Notes under the pieces: generated by a model
The model's database searches: none
Told to the model about the DNA's origin: nothing
The model's input: only the letters and a program-made list of their open reading frames with translations
Shown: positions 55,477-62,970 of the stretch, in pieces
Position numbering within the stretch: the stretch's first letter is position 1
How the letters are laid out: each line of letters opens with the position of its first letter
Assembly (NCBI GenBank): GCA_049515555.1
Contig: JBEKTY010000014.1
Span: forward strand, 1-64,000
Source: JBEKTY01 sp049515555
GTDB lineage: Bacteria; Planctomycetota; Planctomycetia; Pirellulales; Thermoguttaceae
DNA: 64,000 nt
Reading direction: 5' to 3'
Translations under genes and position numbers: made by a program

Positions 55477-56901
55477 ATGTCCACCGATCATTTGCAAGAC
55501 ATTCGCGACCGCTACGACGTGATCGTGATCGGCGGCGGACTGGCCGGCCTGACCGCGGCCAACATGCTGGCCCGGGCCGGCCGGGCCGTCCTGCTCCTGG
55601 AGCAGCAGGCGAAGCTGGGCGGGTTGGCCGCCTGGTTCCGCCGTGGCCGCGGCTGCCTGTTCGACGTGGCCCTGCACGGCTTTCCCGTGGGCATGATCAA
55701 GAGCTGCCGCCGCTATTGGAGCGCCGAGATCGCCGACTCCATCGTGCAACTGAAGGACATCCGCTTCGACAACCCGGGCTTTTCCCTGCGGACCACCTTC
55801 GACCGGCCCGATTTCACCCGGCTGCTGGTCGAGCGCTTCGGCGTGCCCCTACAGACGGTCGAGCGGTTCTTCGACACCGCCCGGGCCATGAACTTCTACG
55901 ACGATCAGACGCTGACCACCGGCCAGCTCTTCGAGCGCTTCTTTCCCGGCCGGGAAGACGTCGTCCGGTTGCTCATGGAACCCATCGCCTATGCCAACGG
56001 CTCGACGCTGGAGGACCCGGCGATCAGCTACGGCATCGTCTTCTCCAATTTCGTGAGCAAGGGGGTGTATACGTTCCAAGGCGGCACGGAGCGGCTGCTG
56101 CGCCTGATGGGCGCCGAGCTCCGCAGGAGCGGCGTCGAGGTCCGCACCCAGTGCCGCGTCGAGGCGATCCAGGTCGCCGGCCGCCGCGTAGAAGGCGTAA
56201 CCGTCGGCGGCCGGACGATCCGCGCCCGGACTGTCGTCTCCAACGCCAACCTCAAGACCACCGTGCTGGGACTGGTGGATCAGCAGCATTGGGACCCCGA
56301 CTTCCTGGAGCAGGCCCGGGCCGTGCGGCTGAACCACTCCAGCGCCCAGGTGTACATGGCGCTGCGGCCGGAGGAGCCCGTCGACGAGGCGGCCTGCGGT
56401 GATCTGCTGCTGAGCTCGACCGCCCCCCGCTTCCAGACCGAGATGCTGCTGGGCCGATCGGTCACCAGCCGCAGCTATTCGTTCTACTATCCCCGCACTC
56501 AGCCCGGCACCAATCGCTGCGTGGTGGTTTCCAGCACGGGCGCCAACTATCGCGATTGGGCGGGCCTGGCCCGCCCCGACTACGAGGCCGCCAAACGCGC
56601 TCTGGTGGACGACACGCTCTCGGCCGTCGACAAGTACATCCCCGACGTCCGCCGCAAGCTGGATTGGGTCGAGGCCGCCACCCCGCTGACCTTCCAACGC
56701 TACACGCTGCATCCCGACGGGACCAGCTTCGGCACGAAGTTCGAGGGCCTGGCCGTCAGCCGGGCCATCCCGCGGCACATCGCCGGCCTGTACCACACCG
56801 GCAGCGTCGGCATTATCATGTCCGGCTGGCTGGGCGCGGTCAATTACGGAGTGATCGTCGCCAATGAGGTCGATGGCTTGCTGATGGGGACTAGGGATTA
56901 G
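55477..56901 (+). CDS. CrtI/phytoene desaturase-like FAD-dependent oxidoreductase
   Basis: 474 residues. N-terminal FAD-binding motif VIVIGGGLAGLTAANMLARA, then LLLEQQAKLGGLAAWFRRG; middle part with GGTERLLRLMGAELRRSGVE; C-terminal FAD-contacting YHTGSVGIIMSGWLGAVNYG. Belongs to the phytoene desaturase/amine oxidase superfamily. In this context (ketosynthase plus ACP upstream, FabZ/FabI/KAS III downstream) it probably acts on acyl chains. Similar combinations were proposed for ladderane lipid synthesis in anammox bacteria. ATG 55477 follows repeats; Shine-Dalgarno is GGGGACC. Confidence 0.85.
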   Translation: MSTDHLQDIRDRYDVIVIGGGLAGLTAANMLARAGRAVLLLEQQAKLGGLAAWFRRGRGCLFDVALHGFPVGMIKSCRRYWSAEIADSIVQLKDIRFDNPGFSLRTTFDRPDFTRLLVERFGVPLQTVERFFDTARAMNFYDDQTLTTGQLFERFFPGREDVVRLLMEPIAYANGSTLEDPAISYGIVFSNFVSKGVYTFQGGTERLLRLMGAELRRSGVEVRTQCRVEAIQVAGRRVEGVTVGGRTIRARTVVSNANLKTTVLGLVDQQHWDPDFLEQARAVRLNHSSAQVYMALRPEEPVDEAACGDLLLSSTAPRFQTEMLLGRSVTSRSYSFYYPRTQPGTNRCVVVSSTGANYRDWAGLARPDYEAAKRALVDDTLSAVDKYIPDVRRKLDWVEAATPLTFQRYTLHPDGTSFGTKFEGLAVSRAIPRHIAGLYHTGSVGIIMSGWLGAVNYGVIVANEVDGLLMGTRD

Positions 56902-56911
56902 GGATGAGGGA

Positions 56912-57099
56912 TTAGGGCGGAAGGCGGAAGGTGGAAGGCGGAAGGGGCGGCAGTTTTCAGCTTTCAGTTTTCGGGGTTCAGCAAGAGCAGGACCACTGCA
57001 TACCGAACACCGAGAACTGAACACTGAAAACCGAACACTGACAACTACCAACTGCCATCCGGTCCCCCCTCCCTCCGGGAGATGGCTAGGGTGAGGGCG
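56912..57099. repeat. Heptamer-like array and REP element
   Basis: gaaggcggaaggtggaaggc tract (56918-56945), then alternating cagttttcagctttcag (56948-56980) and, after a spacer, accgaacaccgagaactgaa... (56999-57052), which are roughly mirror images. A single REP-like element lies at 57064-57099. Confidence 0.75.
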
Positions 57100-57137
57100 G
57101 CTGCTCGGCCTTGATTACAAGAGGGCGAGTCCACGCG

Positions 57138-57332
57138 ATGACCGCGCAAGTCCAAGAGATGTTACACACGTTCGACCTGCTACCCGAGGGCGACAAGCGG
57201 GAGTTGGCTAGCGAGATTCTTCGTCGCACCTTGACGCTCGACGTCGCTGCGCTGTCCGACGAGCAACTTCTCAGCGTCGCGGAGGAAATCTTCCTGCAAC
57301 TCGACCGAAGCGAGACGGCCGATGCCTCCTAG
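57138..57332 (+). CDS. Small antitoxin-like protein preceding a broken PemK
   Basis: 64 residues, acidic and helical (QVQEMLHTFDLLPEGDKREL, RTLTLDVAALSDEQLLSVAE), typical of small partners of PemK/MazF toxins in planctomycetes. It overlaps the PemK-like frame by 11 bp. ATG 57138 has GAGGGCGAG upstream. The partner is truncated, so this is likely an orphan. Confidence 0.5.
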   Translation: MTAQVQEMLHTFDLLPEGDKRELASEILRRTLTLDVAALSDEQLLSVAEEIFLQLDRSETADAS

Positions 57333-57402
57333 CCCGTCGCGAGGCGAGGTGTGGCTGGTGGACCTTGGCCTGGCGGCCAAAATGCGCCCCTGTCTGATCT
57401 TG
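57322..57402 (+). pseudogene. Truncated PemK/MazF-like toxin
   Basis: ATG 57322 reads SRGEVWLVDLGLAAKMRPCL, the conserved start of PemK/MazF (RGEVWLVDLxxxxKxRPxLI). After IL the sequence changes to unrelated composition, with no remaining beta strands or catalytic residues. Toxin remnant after a likely antitoxin. Confidence 0.6.
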
Positions 57403-57485
57403 GGGAGAGGAACGGGGGAGAGACGCGCTTATTGGGTTCAAGCCGCGGAAACGCGGCCCCAAACCCGAACGCGATGCGAATCATG

Positions 57486-58937
57486 TCATTTGTCGCCGGA
57501 ATTTGGCCTGGAATTCCGCAGTATCAAGTCCGACTTTCCAAGGTTGCACCGGCTACAAAGTGTCTGAAGGTTCTCAAGGACCGTCTCTCCAAGATCGCTG
57601 TAAGGAATAATATGGTCGACATGGAGCACAACGCCCGGCTCGGTTGCTGGACTCCTACCGCAGGCCTGGCATGAGAAACGATCTCGCTGAAACACCCGAA
57701 ATCTGAGGCGAAGCGATGGCTGTCGGGGGGTGCGTTTCTCGATCATCACAACGCCAGGCTTCAACTCTGCAGCACCGAACAGGCTCGCGGTGCGATCGCC
57801 TGATGGTTCGGACGCGATCAATTCGTCGTTTTGCGGGGCCTCCTCCCTGTTCACATCGGCGGGGTTCCTGTCCTCACAGAAAGCATGAATGGCTCGCATC
57901 CAACCACCAAAACGGTATTGGAAAGCCTTAGCGGAAATTATGCTTCCGTTGCGCCTCATCTCGCGCGCCTTGGGTTGTCTTCCCAACGCCTCCCACACAC
58001 GCTGCATCTCGGAGAAGAACTGTTCATCAGAGAGGGTTCGGACCGCGGGATGAGGCAGCGAATGACCGTGCTTCCGGCCGATGGCAGCCACGGCGTTTTT
58101 CCAGCTACCAAAATGTTTCTGAAAAGTCCATATGGGATAGGTTCCGCCCACGTCCCGATAATCGGAATACGAGAAGATGATGCCATCTTTCTTCGCGGCC
58201 GCCGACTGGATCTCAGAGAGAAGGAGCCCTCGCGTGCAGCGGGTTCCCTTCACGTATTGCACTGCGGAACCAGTCTTCGAGGCGAACTCCGTGACCGCGC
58301 TAGCCCACGAGCCAAAAGCACGCTCGAAGGCGCCCAACCCGATTGCTGATCGGGACTGAAACTCGCCACACGTTGGCCTCCGTCCCAGTTCGTTCCGTAC
58401 TTTGCCCAACTCCTGAAGCAACTCATCTCGGGAGAGTGGGCTCCGCCGCGACTTCTTGACAACAACCTTTCGGGCGGGGCGCACAACAATCTTTCGGACC
58501 GAAGGCACGCCAAGAACCTTTTCAAGAAGTTCAGACCAGCGAGGATGCCCAAGACGGGCTTTGAGCGTTTTCACGCTGTATCTGCCGCCGTTCTTCTGGT
58601 AGAAATCTTCGGTAAAGTGTTTGCCCCCTGCTACCTGTAGCATCTTCTTGAGATCAGCCACCAAGTCTGCGGCGTTAATTCTCGATCGGGAGAATTCGAT
58701 TCCGGCCGCCCTGATTGCCGCGGGCCAGGATCCGAATTCCCTGACGGCCGTATTTGAGTGCATGCGGGAGAAACGGTTGAACTCCGCGTGTGATGGGCTC
58801 CGGCCGCCGAAGAATTGCCCGACCACTCGCCGAATCTCGGCAAGGATTGCATCCCGGTCGTAGCTCACCAAGCGGGAAGGCTCGAACGTCACTTGCACCT
58901 CCCGACGACCCGCCTTCTGGAGGGGTGCCAGGGCCAT
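57486..58937 (-). CDS. HNH endonuclease with N-terminal homing-endonuclease-associated repeats
   Basis: 483 residues. Five repeats of about 60 residues end in W-containing helices (REFGSWPAAIRAAGI, LGHPRWSELLEKVLG, AFGSWASAVTEF, HFGSWKNAVAAIG, RFGGWMRAIHAF), the homing-endonuclease-associated repeat type that binds DNA. The C-terminus is an HNH nuclease: RDRFSCQACGRSPATEPGV, VLHVDHIIPYSDLGETVLEN, TLCSRCNLGKSD, with HVDH, the asparagine in LEN and Cys pairs. Lower GC than neighbours suggests acquisition. No intron is seen. Likely a mobile or defensive nuclease. Confidence 0.85.
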   Translation of the reverse strand: MALAPLQKAGRREVQVTFEPSRLVSYDRDAILAEIRRVVGQFFGGRSPSHAEFNRFSRMHSNTAVREFGSWPAAIRAAGIEFSRSRINAADLVADLKKMLQVAGGKHFTEDFYQKNGGRYSVKTLKARLGHPRWSELLEKVLGVPSVRKIVVRPARKVVVKKSRRSPLSRDELLQELGKVRNELGRRPTCGEFQSRSAIGLGAFERAFGSWASAVTEFASKTGSAVQYVKGTRCTRGLLLSEIQSAAAKKDGIIFSYSDYRDVGGTYPIWTFQKHFGSWKNAVAAIGRKHGHSLPHPAVRTLSDEQFFSEMQRVWEALGRQPKAREMRRNGSIISAKAFQYRFGGWMRAIHAFCEDRNPADVNREEAPQNDELIASEPSGDRTASLFGAAELKPGVVMIEKRTPRQPSLRLRFRVFQRDRFSCQACGRSPATEPGVVLHVDHIIPYSDLGETVLENLQTLCSRCNLGKSDLILRNSRPNSGDK

Positions 58938-59139
58938 GAGGCACGCACGAGTTCCAGGTACACTTCCGTTACCCCTTCGACTCCCGGCTAATGTCTGGGC
59001 AACCCTTCGGGTTGTCTCACGCGTTGTTTGTCACACCTGGCTTGCCGCGTCGTGATTACCGCGCACCAGGGACACTTTGATCTTGGCAGCGTGAAGCCGG
59101 CGGAACTGCCGCACTGTGAATGAACTTCATGACAATCCG

Positions 59140-59541
59140 TTAGGAAAGCAGAATCTTGAAACCTGCCTGCTCGAAGTGCCGATCTGCCGTCAAGGCATCG
59201 GTCAATCCGTACTCGCGCATGACAATGAACGAAATACAGTCGGTCAGCGACCACTCCTTGTCGGGACGTTTTGCGAACAAGCCGATCCCTTGCTCGAACA
59301 AGTCTTGGGCGGGCGGCACAATCGTGACGCGAGGGTCGTCGGCCAGGTCACGGTACAATTCAAGGAACAGCGCGCGGTCGGAACCGCGAGTCAGCGAGTT
59401 TGCCACCTCGGTGAGCACCCATGCCGTGGTGACGAACGCTCCCGAAAACCCGGTCGTGAACCGTGTTGCCGCCGGCGCACACTGGTCTCGTGGGTTTGTC
59501 AGAGCGAGGTAGTACACGGTGTCGGCGAAGACCGGCTTCAT
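59140..59541 (-). CDS. PIN-domain ribonuclease (VapC-like toxin)
   Basis: 133 residues with the PIN acidic residues: the Asp of VFADTVYYLALT, the Glu of LTEVANSL, the Asp of LTDCISFIVM and the Asp of ALTADRHFEQAGF. VapC toxins cleave tRNA or rRNA. The ATG overlaps the stop of the upstream 79-residue gene by four bases (ATGA). Transcribed as antitoxin then toxin on the minus strand. Ends in a long spacer towards the HNH gene. Complete. Confidence 0.88.
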   Translation of the reverse strand: MKPVFADTVYYLALTNPRDQCAPAATRFTTGFSGAFVTTAWVLTEVANSLTRGSDRALFLELYRDLADDPRVTIVPPAQDLFEQGIGLFAKRPDKEWSLTDCISFIVMREYGLTDALTADRHFEQAGFKILLS

Positions 59542-59777
59542 CGTTTGGGTGCCCCGTACAGGTAGTGGTCGTGGTTCAGCGCCGCGTCCTCGGGCAGGCC
59601 AACCGCGCGGCCGGCATACTTCATGAGTTTCTGGCCCAACGTCTGCCCCTGTTGGTCCAACAGCGGCCCTTCGCTTTCCGCGGGCACAATCTCCACGCGG
59701 ACTTCGACCCCTTCAGGCAAAGCAGCCGGCGAGTCCAACACCACGACGCCGTTCTTAACGTATCCACGATAGACCAT
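59538..59777 (-). CDS. Antitoxin partner of the PIN toxin
   Basis: 79 residues: a short beta-hairpin start (MVYRGYVKNGVVVLDSPAAL, then PEGVEVRVEIVPAE) and a disordered, acidic/basic tail (LGQKLMKYAGRAVGLPED). This shape matches VapB-like or DUF104-type antitoxins that sit before PIN toxins in planctomycetes and cyanobacteria. The start ATG 59777 has GAGGAGGAAACGGCA. Overlap with vapC by four bases. The tail would fill the toxin's active-site groove (inference). Confidence 0.75.
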   Translation of the reverse strand: MVYRGYVKNGVVVLDSPAALPEGVEVRVEIVPAESEGPLLDQQGQTLGQKLMKYAGRAVGLPEDAALNHDHYLYGAPKR

Positions 59778-60201
59778 TGCCGTTTCCTCCTCGATCAAAA
59801 CATCGCTTGCCGAGTATCCGTTGTCTTGGTTCGCTCGGCCCGGGCAAGCTTCGTCAGTTCCGGCCAAGCGATCACTAAGCCATTATACGCGATCGCCTCG
59901 TCGGCCCATACGGCGTCGTCAATGACCCGCTGTCTCGAGTTGGCGCGGCTCACGGCGTCGCTGCGCGACCTTCAAAATTGCGAATCTTCACCGATTCACT
60001 GACGTACGGTTCTCCCCGTGCCGGACGACGATCCGGCTCGCCGCAGACCCCACCTTTGAAGCGAACGGCGAACGGAGGCGTTCGACAAGAGCGATCATTA
60101 GCCCGGAGGTCATCTTCTTCTTCAGAGGGGGAGAAGTTAAGATGAAGGCGGAAGGGGGAAGGATGAGGGATGAAGGCGGGCCGTGTGGGGGATCTGTTGT
60201 A
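59778..60201. other. Gene-free region
   Basis: Divergent spacer between the antitoxin (-) and fabZ-like gene (+). Contains the purine-rich tract atgaaggcggaagggggaag (60141 onward). A 130-residue open frame on the minus strand (59950-60342) is antisense to fabZ and not protein-like. Confidence 0.5.
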
Positions 60202-60636
60202 ATGACGAGCCGGCAAGAGATCTACGACGCCATTCCGCATCGCGAGCCGTTCCTGCTGGTCGATGAGATCCTTGAGCGCGGCGACTCGCGGATCGTAGGC
60301 CGCAAGGTCTTTTCGGGGCAGGAAGATTTCTTTGCCGGGCATTACCCGGGGCGGCCCATCGTGCCGGGCGTGCTGCTGTGCGAGGCGGCCATGCAGTGCG
60401 GGGCGATCCTGCTGGCCCCCCGCCTGGCCGCGGCGGCCGGTAAACTGCCGGTCGTCACGCGAATGAACAACGTGCGATTTTCGCGCATCGTCCGGCCCGG
60501 CGAGCCGCTCCTGATCGAGGTCGAACTGGTCGAGCAGCTCTCCGGGGCGTTCTTCCTGAAGGCCAAGGTCTCGGTCGATGGGCGGGCGGCCGTGCGGCTG
60601 GAGTTCGCCTGCACCACGGCGGAGATCAAGGGGTAG
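60202..60636 (+). CDS. 3-hydroxyacyl-ACP dehydratase (FabZ-like)
   Basis: 144 residues of the hot-dog fold. Catalytic His47 (FFAGHYPGRPIVPG) and Glu61 (VLLCEAAMQ) are in the FabZ positions; IPHREPFLLVDEI is the usual start. It dehydrates 3-hydroxyacyl-ACP to trans-2-enoyl-ACP. The FabI-like gene follows 188 bp downstream across repeats; the ketosynthase and ACP lie 5 kb upstream, past an accessory block. ATG 60202 has GGGGATC nearby. Complete. Confidence 0.9.
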   Translation: MTSRQEIYDAIPHREPFLLVDEILERGDSRIVGRKVFSGQEDFFAGHYPGRPIVPGVLLCEAAMQCGAILLAPRLAAAAGKLPVVTRMNNVRFSRIVRPGEPLLIEVELVEQLSGAFFLKAKVSVDGRAAVRLEFACTTAEIKG

Positions 60637-60643
60637 GATGATA

Positions 60644-60823
60644 GTTGTCAGTTGTCAGTTGTCAGTTGTCAGTTGTCAGTTGTCAGTTGTCGGTTGTCAG
60701 TTGTCAGTTGTCAGTTGTCGGTTGTCAGTTGTCAGTTGTCAGTTGTCAGTTGGACTCGGCGGCACGCCCAATCCCCAATCCCCAATCCCCAATCCCCAAA
60801 TCCCTAAATCCCTAAATCCCTTC
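60644..60823. repeat. Heptamer array GTCAGTT followed by CCCAATC/CCCTAAAT array
   Basis: 60644-60752 is about 15 copies of GTCAGTT/GTCGGTT. 60767-60823 is CCCCAAT then CCCAAAT/CCCTAAAT units, ending two bases before the FabI start. Both are 7-bp-period arrays. The FabI leader therefore has no normal Shine-Dalgarno. Confidence 0.9.
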
Positions 60824-60824
60824 C

Positions 60825-61643
60825 ATGGACTTCCTTCAACTAGCCGGTAAATCGATCCTGGTCTTCGGCGTCGCCAATCGCAAGAGCGTGGCCTGGCACG
60901 TGGGCCGCGTGCTGAGCGAGGCGCGGGCCCGCTCGGTGTACGTCGTGCGAAACGAGGCGGTGCGGCAGGCGGTGGCCGGGCTGCTCGCGCCGGCCGAGGT
61001 CTACGTGTGCGACGTTGAGCGGGAGGAAGAGATCGCCCGGCTCCGCGGGCAGCTTGCCGGGCGGCAGGAGAAGTTCCACGGCCTGCTGCATTCCATCGCC
61101 TATGCCGACTACGCCCACGGCGTCAAGCCCTTCCACGAGACGCCCAAGCAGGCCTTTCTACAGGCGGTGGACGTGTCGTGCTATTCGCTCCTGGCGATCG
61201 CCGGTGCGCTAAAAGAACTGCTGGATGCGGACGCCTCGGTGGTGACGATCTCGATCTCGACCACCCAAATGGCCAGCGAGAATTACGGTTTCATGGCCCC
61301 GGCCAAGGCGGCCCTGGACAGCTCGCTGGCGTTCCTGGCGAAGTCGTTCAGCCGCTTCTCGCGGGTGCGGTTCAACGCGGTCGCCCCGGGCTTGCTGAAG
61401 ACCTCGGCCTCGGCGGGGATTCCCGGCTACGTAGACGCCTATCTGTATGCCGAGCAGGTCATTCCGCGGAAGCAGGCGGTGCGTACCGAGGAGGTGGCCC
61501 AGGCGGCGGCCTTCCTGCTCAGCCCGCGCTCCAGCGGCATCAACGCCCAGCGGATCGTGGTCGACGCCGGAATGTCGATCAACTACTTCGACCGCGAGCT
61601 TATTGAGCGGGCAATGCGGCCTGCCACTCCACCCCCAGCATGA
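60825..61643 (+). CDS. Enoyl-ACP reductase, FabI-like SDR
   Basis: 272 residues of the short-chain dehydrogenase family. NAD-binding start (KSILVFGVANRKSVAWHVGR) has the FabI-specific spacing. Active-site Tyr154 and Lys161 (ENYGFMAPAKAALDSSLAFL) show the Y-x6-K order of FabI. C-terminal NAQRIVVDAGMSINYF. Catalyses the last reduction in fatty-acid elongation. Its 3' end overlaps the convergent KAS III-like gene by 44 bp. The leader is repeat DNA, so translation initiation may be weak or leaderless. Confidence 0.9.
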   Translation: MDFLQLAGKSILVFGVANRKSVAWHVGRVLSEARARSVYVVRNEAVRQAVAGLLAPAEVYVCDVEREEEIARLRGQLAGRQEKFHGLLHSIAYADYAHGVKPFHETPKQAFLQAVDVSCYSLLAIAGALKELLDADASVVTISISTTQMASENYGFMAPAKAALDSSLAFLAKSFSRFSRVRFNAVAPGLLKTSASAGIPGYVDAYLYAEQVIPRKQAVRTEEVAQAAAFLLSPRSSGINAQRIVVDAGMSINYFDRELIERAMRPATPPPA

Positions 61644-62667
61644 CCACGTTGATGCCCGAGCCGATCCCCAGCAGGGCCACGCGGTCGCCCGGCCGTAGAT
61701 GACCCTGCTGGATGCCCAGGGCCGCGGTGATGGGCAGTGCCACCGAGCCGGTGTTGCCCAAGAGCTCGAGCGTGGCGAAGTCGATGGCCGGGTCGAGCCC
61801 GAGCGTCTCCAGCAGCAGTTTGCGATGGGCGCGGCCCACTTGGTGGCAGAAGGTCTTGTCGACGCCGCCGGGGCGCCAGCCGACGGCCTGGAGGAACTCG
61901 GGATAGGCCGCGGCCGCGGCGGCCACGCCGGCCTGCATCAAAGCCTCCGAATCGGTGGCCATGAGCAGGTCGCCCTGGCCGCCGGTCGACGGGTCGGCGC
62001 CGCCCTGGCAGAGCCGGTATTGCCGGGTGTCGGCCCGGGCGATCCCGCCCAGCAGGCGGTTCCCGGTGCGGCTCAGGCCCCGCTCGACCAGCAGCACAGC
62101 CGCGCTGCCGGAGCCGATGGTCAGCGAGGCCATGGCGGGCTTGACGTCGGCCCGCGATAGCCCCAGGTCGGCGTTCAGCCGGCGGATGGTGTTCTCGACC
62201 AGCACGCGGCTGCTCTCGGTGCCCACCACCAGGCCGGCGCGGATCTGCCCCAGCTCGATCATGTTGGCCACCTGGAGCATGCCGTTCAGGAGGCCCAGGC
62301 AGGCGTTCGAGACGTCGTAGACGATGCAATCGGGCGGCAGGGCGAGGCGATGGTGGACGCCGCAGGCGGTGGCCGGCTCCAGGTAGTCGCGGCAGACGGA
62401 GCCGTGCACCAAGGCGCCCAGGTGCCGCGGGTCGAGTCCGGCCGCGCGGATTGCCCGCTGGGCGCTAATTGCGCTCTCGTCGCCGGGCAGCGTGCCGGGC
62501 GGCCAGAAGCGCCGCTGCCGGATGCCGGTCATGAACTCCAATCGGCCTTCGCCCAGGCCCAGCCGCCGGTACAAGGGGGCCAATTGCCGCTCGATCTCGG
62601 CGGACGTAACGATCTCGTCCGGCAAGCCGCAGACCAGGGACTCCAGTGAGACGTGTTCGTATCGCAT
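61600..62667 (-). CDS. Beta-ketoacyl-ACP synthase III-like protein (FabH/OleA type)
   Basis: 355 residues of the KAS III thiolase fold: catalytic Cys123 (YDVSNACLGLLNGM), His275 (KTFCHQVGRAHR) and Asn305 (LLGNTGSVALP). The triad Cys-His-Asn is that of FabH. The long N-terminal part (LPDEIVTSAEIERQLAPLYR) and a 30-residue spacer after RLEFMTGIRQRRF are more like OleA-type condensing enzymes than housekeeping FabH. It runs convergent to the FabI-like gene and overlaps it by 44 bp. Either primes the pathway or joins two acyl chains. Confidence 0.88.
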   Translation of the reverse strand: MRYEHVSLESLVCGLPDEIVTSAEIERQLAPLYRRLGLGEGRLEFMTGIRQRRFWPPGTLPGDESAISAQRAIRAAGLDPRHLGALVHGSVCRDYLEPATACGVHHRLALPPDCIVYDVSNACLGLLNGMLQVANMIELGQIRAGLVVGTESSRVLVENTIRRLNADLGLSRADVKPAMASLTIGSGSAAVLLVERGLSRTGNRLLGGIARADTRQYRLCQGGADPSTGGQGDLLMATDSEALMQAGVAAAAAAYPEFLQAVGWRPGGVDKTFCHQVGRAHRKLLLETLGLDPAIDFATLELLGNTGSVALPITAALGIQQGHLRPGDRVALLGIGSGINVVMLGVEWQAALPAQ

Positions 62668-62970
62668 GGCGGGGGCCGATTGTGGAATACCACATTGCTA
62701 GCTTTGCAGTCGCTACTAAATGTTGTACGCGAAGAAGCCCCCCGCCTCAAGATACGGGAAACCCTTGCCGAGAGCTCGTCTTGTTTCTAAACTCCCTGAC
62801 GACTTGCATTCTTGCCGTGGAGGTGCGCCGAAGCAGGAGTCTTGGGTCCGGAATCTCTCGCCGACATGCGGACGTCGGCCGAGCCGGTGACCGCGCGATG
62901 TGCGCGGCGGACGCGGCGTTCCGGGCCTCCCTTCTTAACCGACACAGGACGTGTCAGAGAGGACTTCGCC
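62668..62970. other. Gene-free region
   Basis: Divergent spacer upstream of the KAS III-like gene (-) and the amidotransferase-like gene (+). No repeat family was recognised; a promoter for both genes is expected. Confidence 0.5.

Noticed and set aside
59950..60342. 130-residue minus-strand ORF
   Set aside because: Antisense to the FabZ-like gene, with no protein-like pattern.
60644..60752. GTCAGTT array as CRISPR or binding-site cluster
   Set aside because: Unit of 7 bp without spacers; belongs with the other heptamer tracts.
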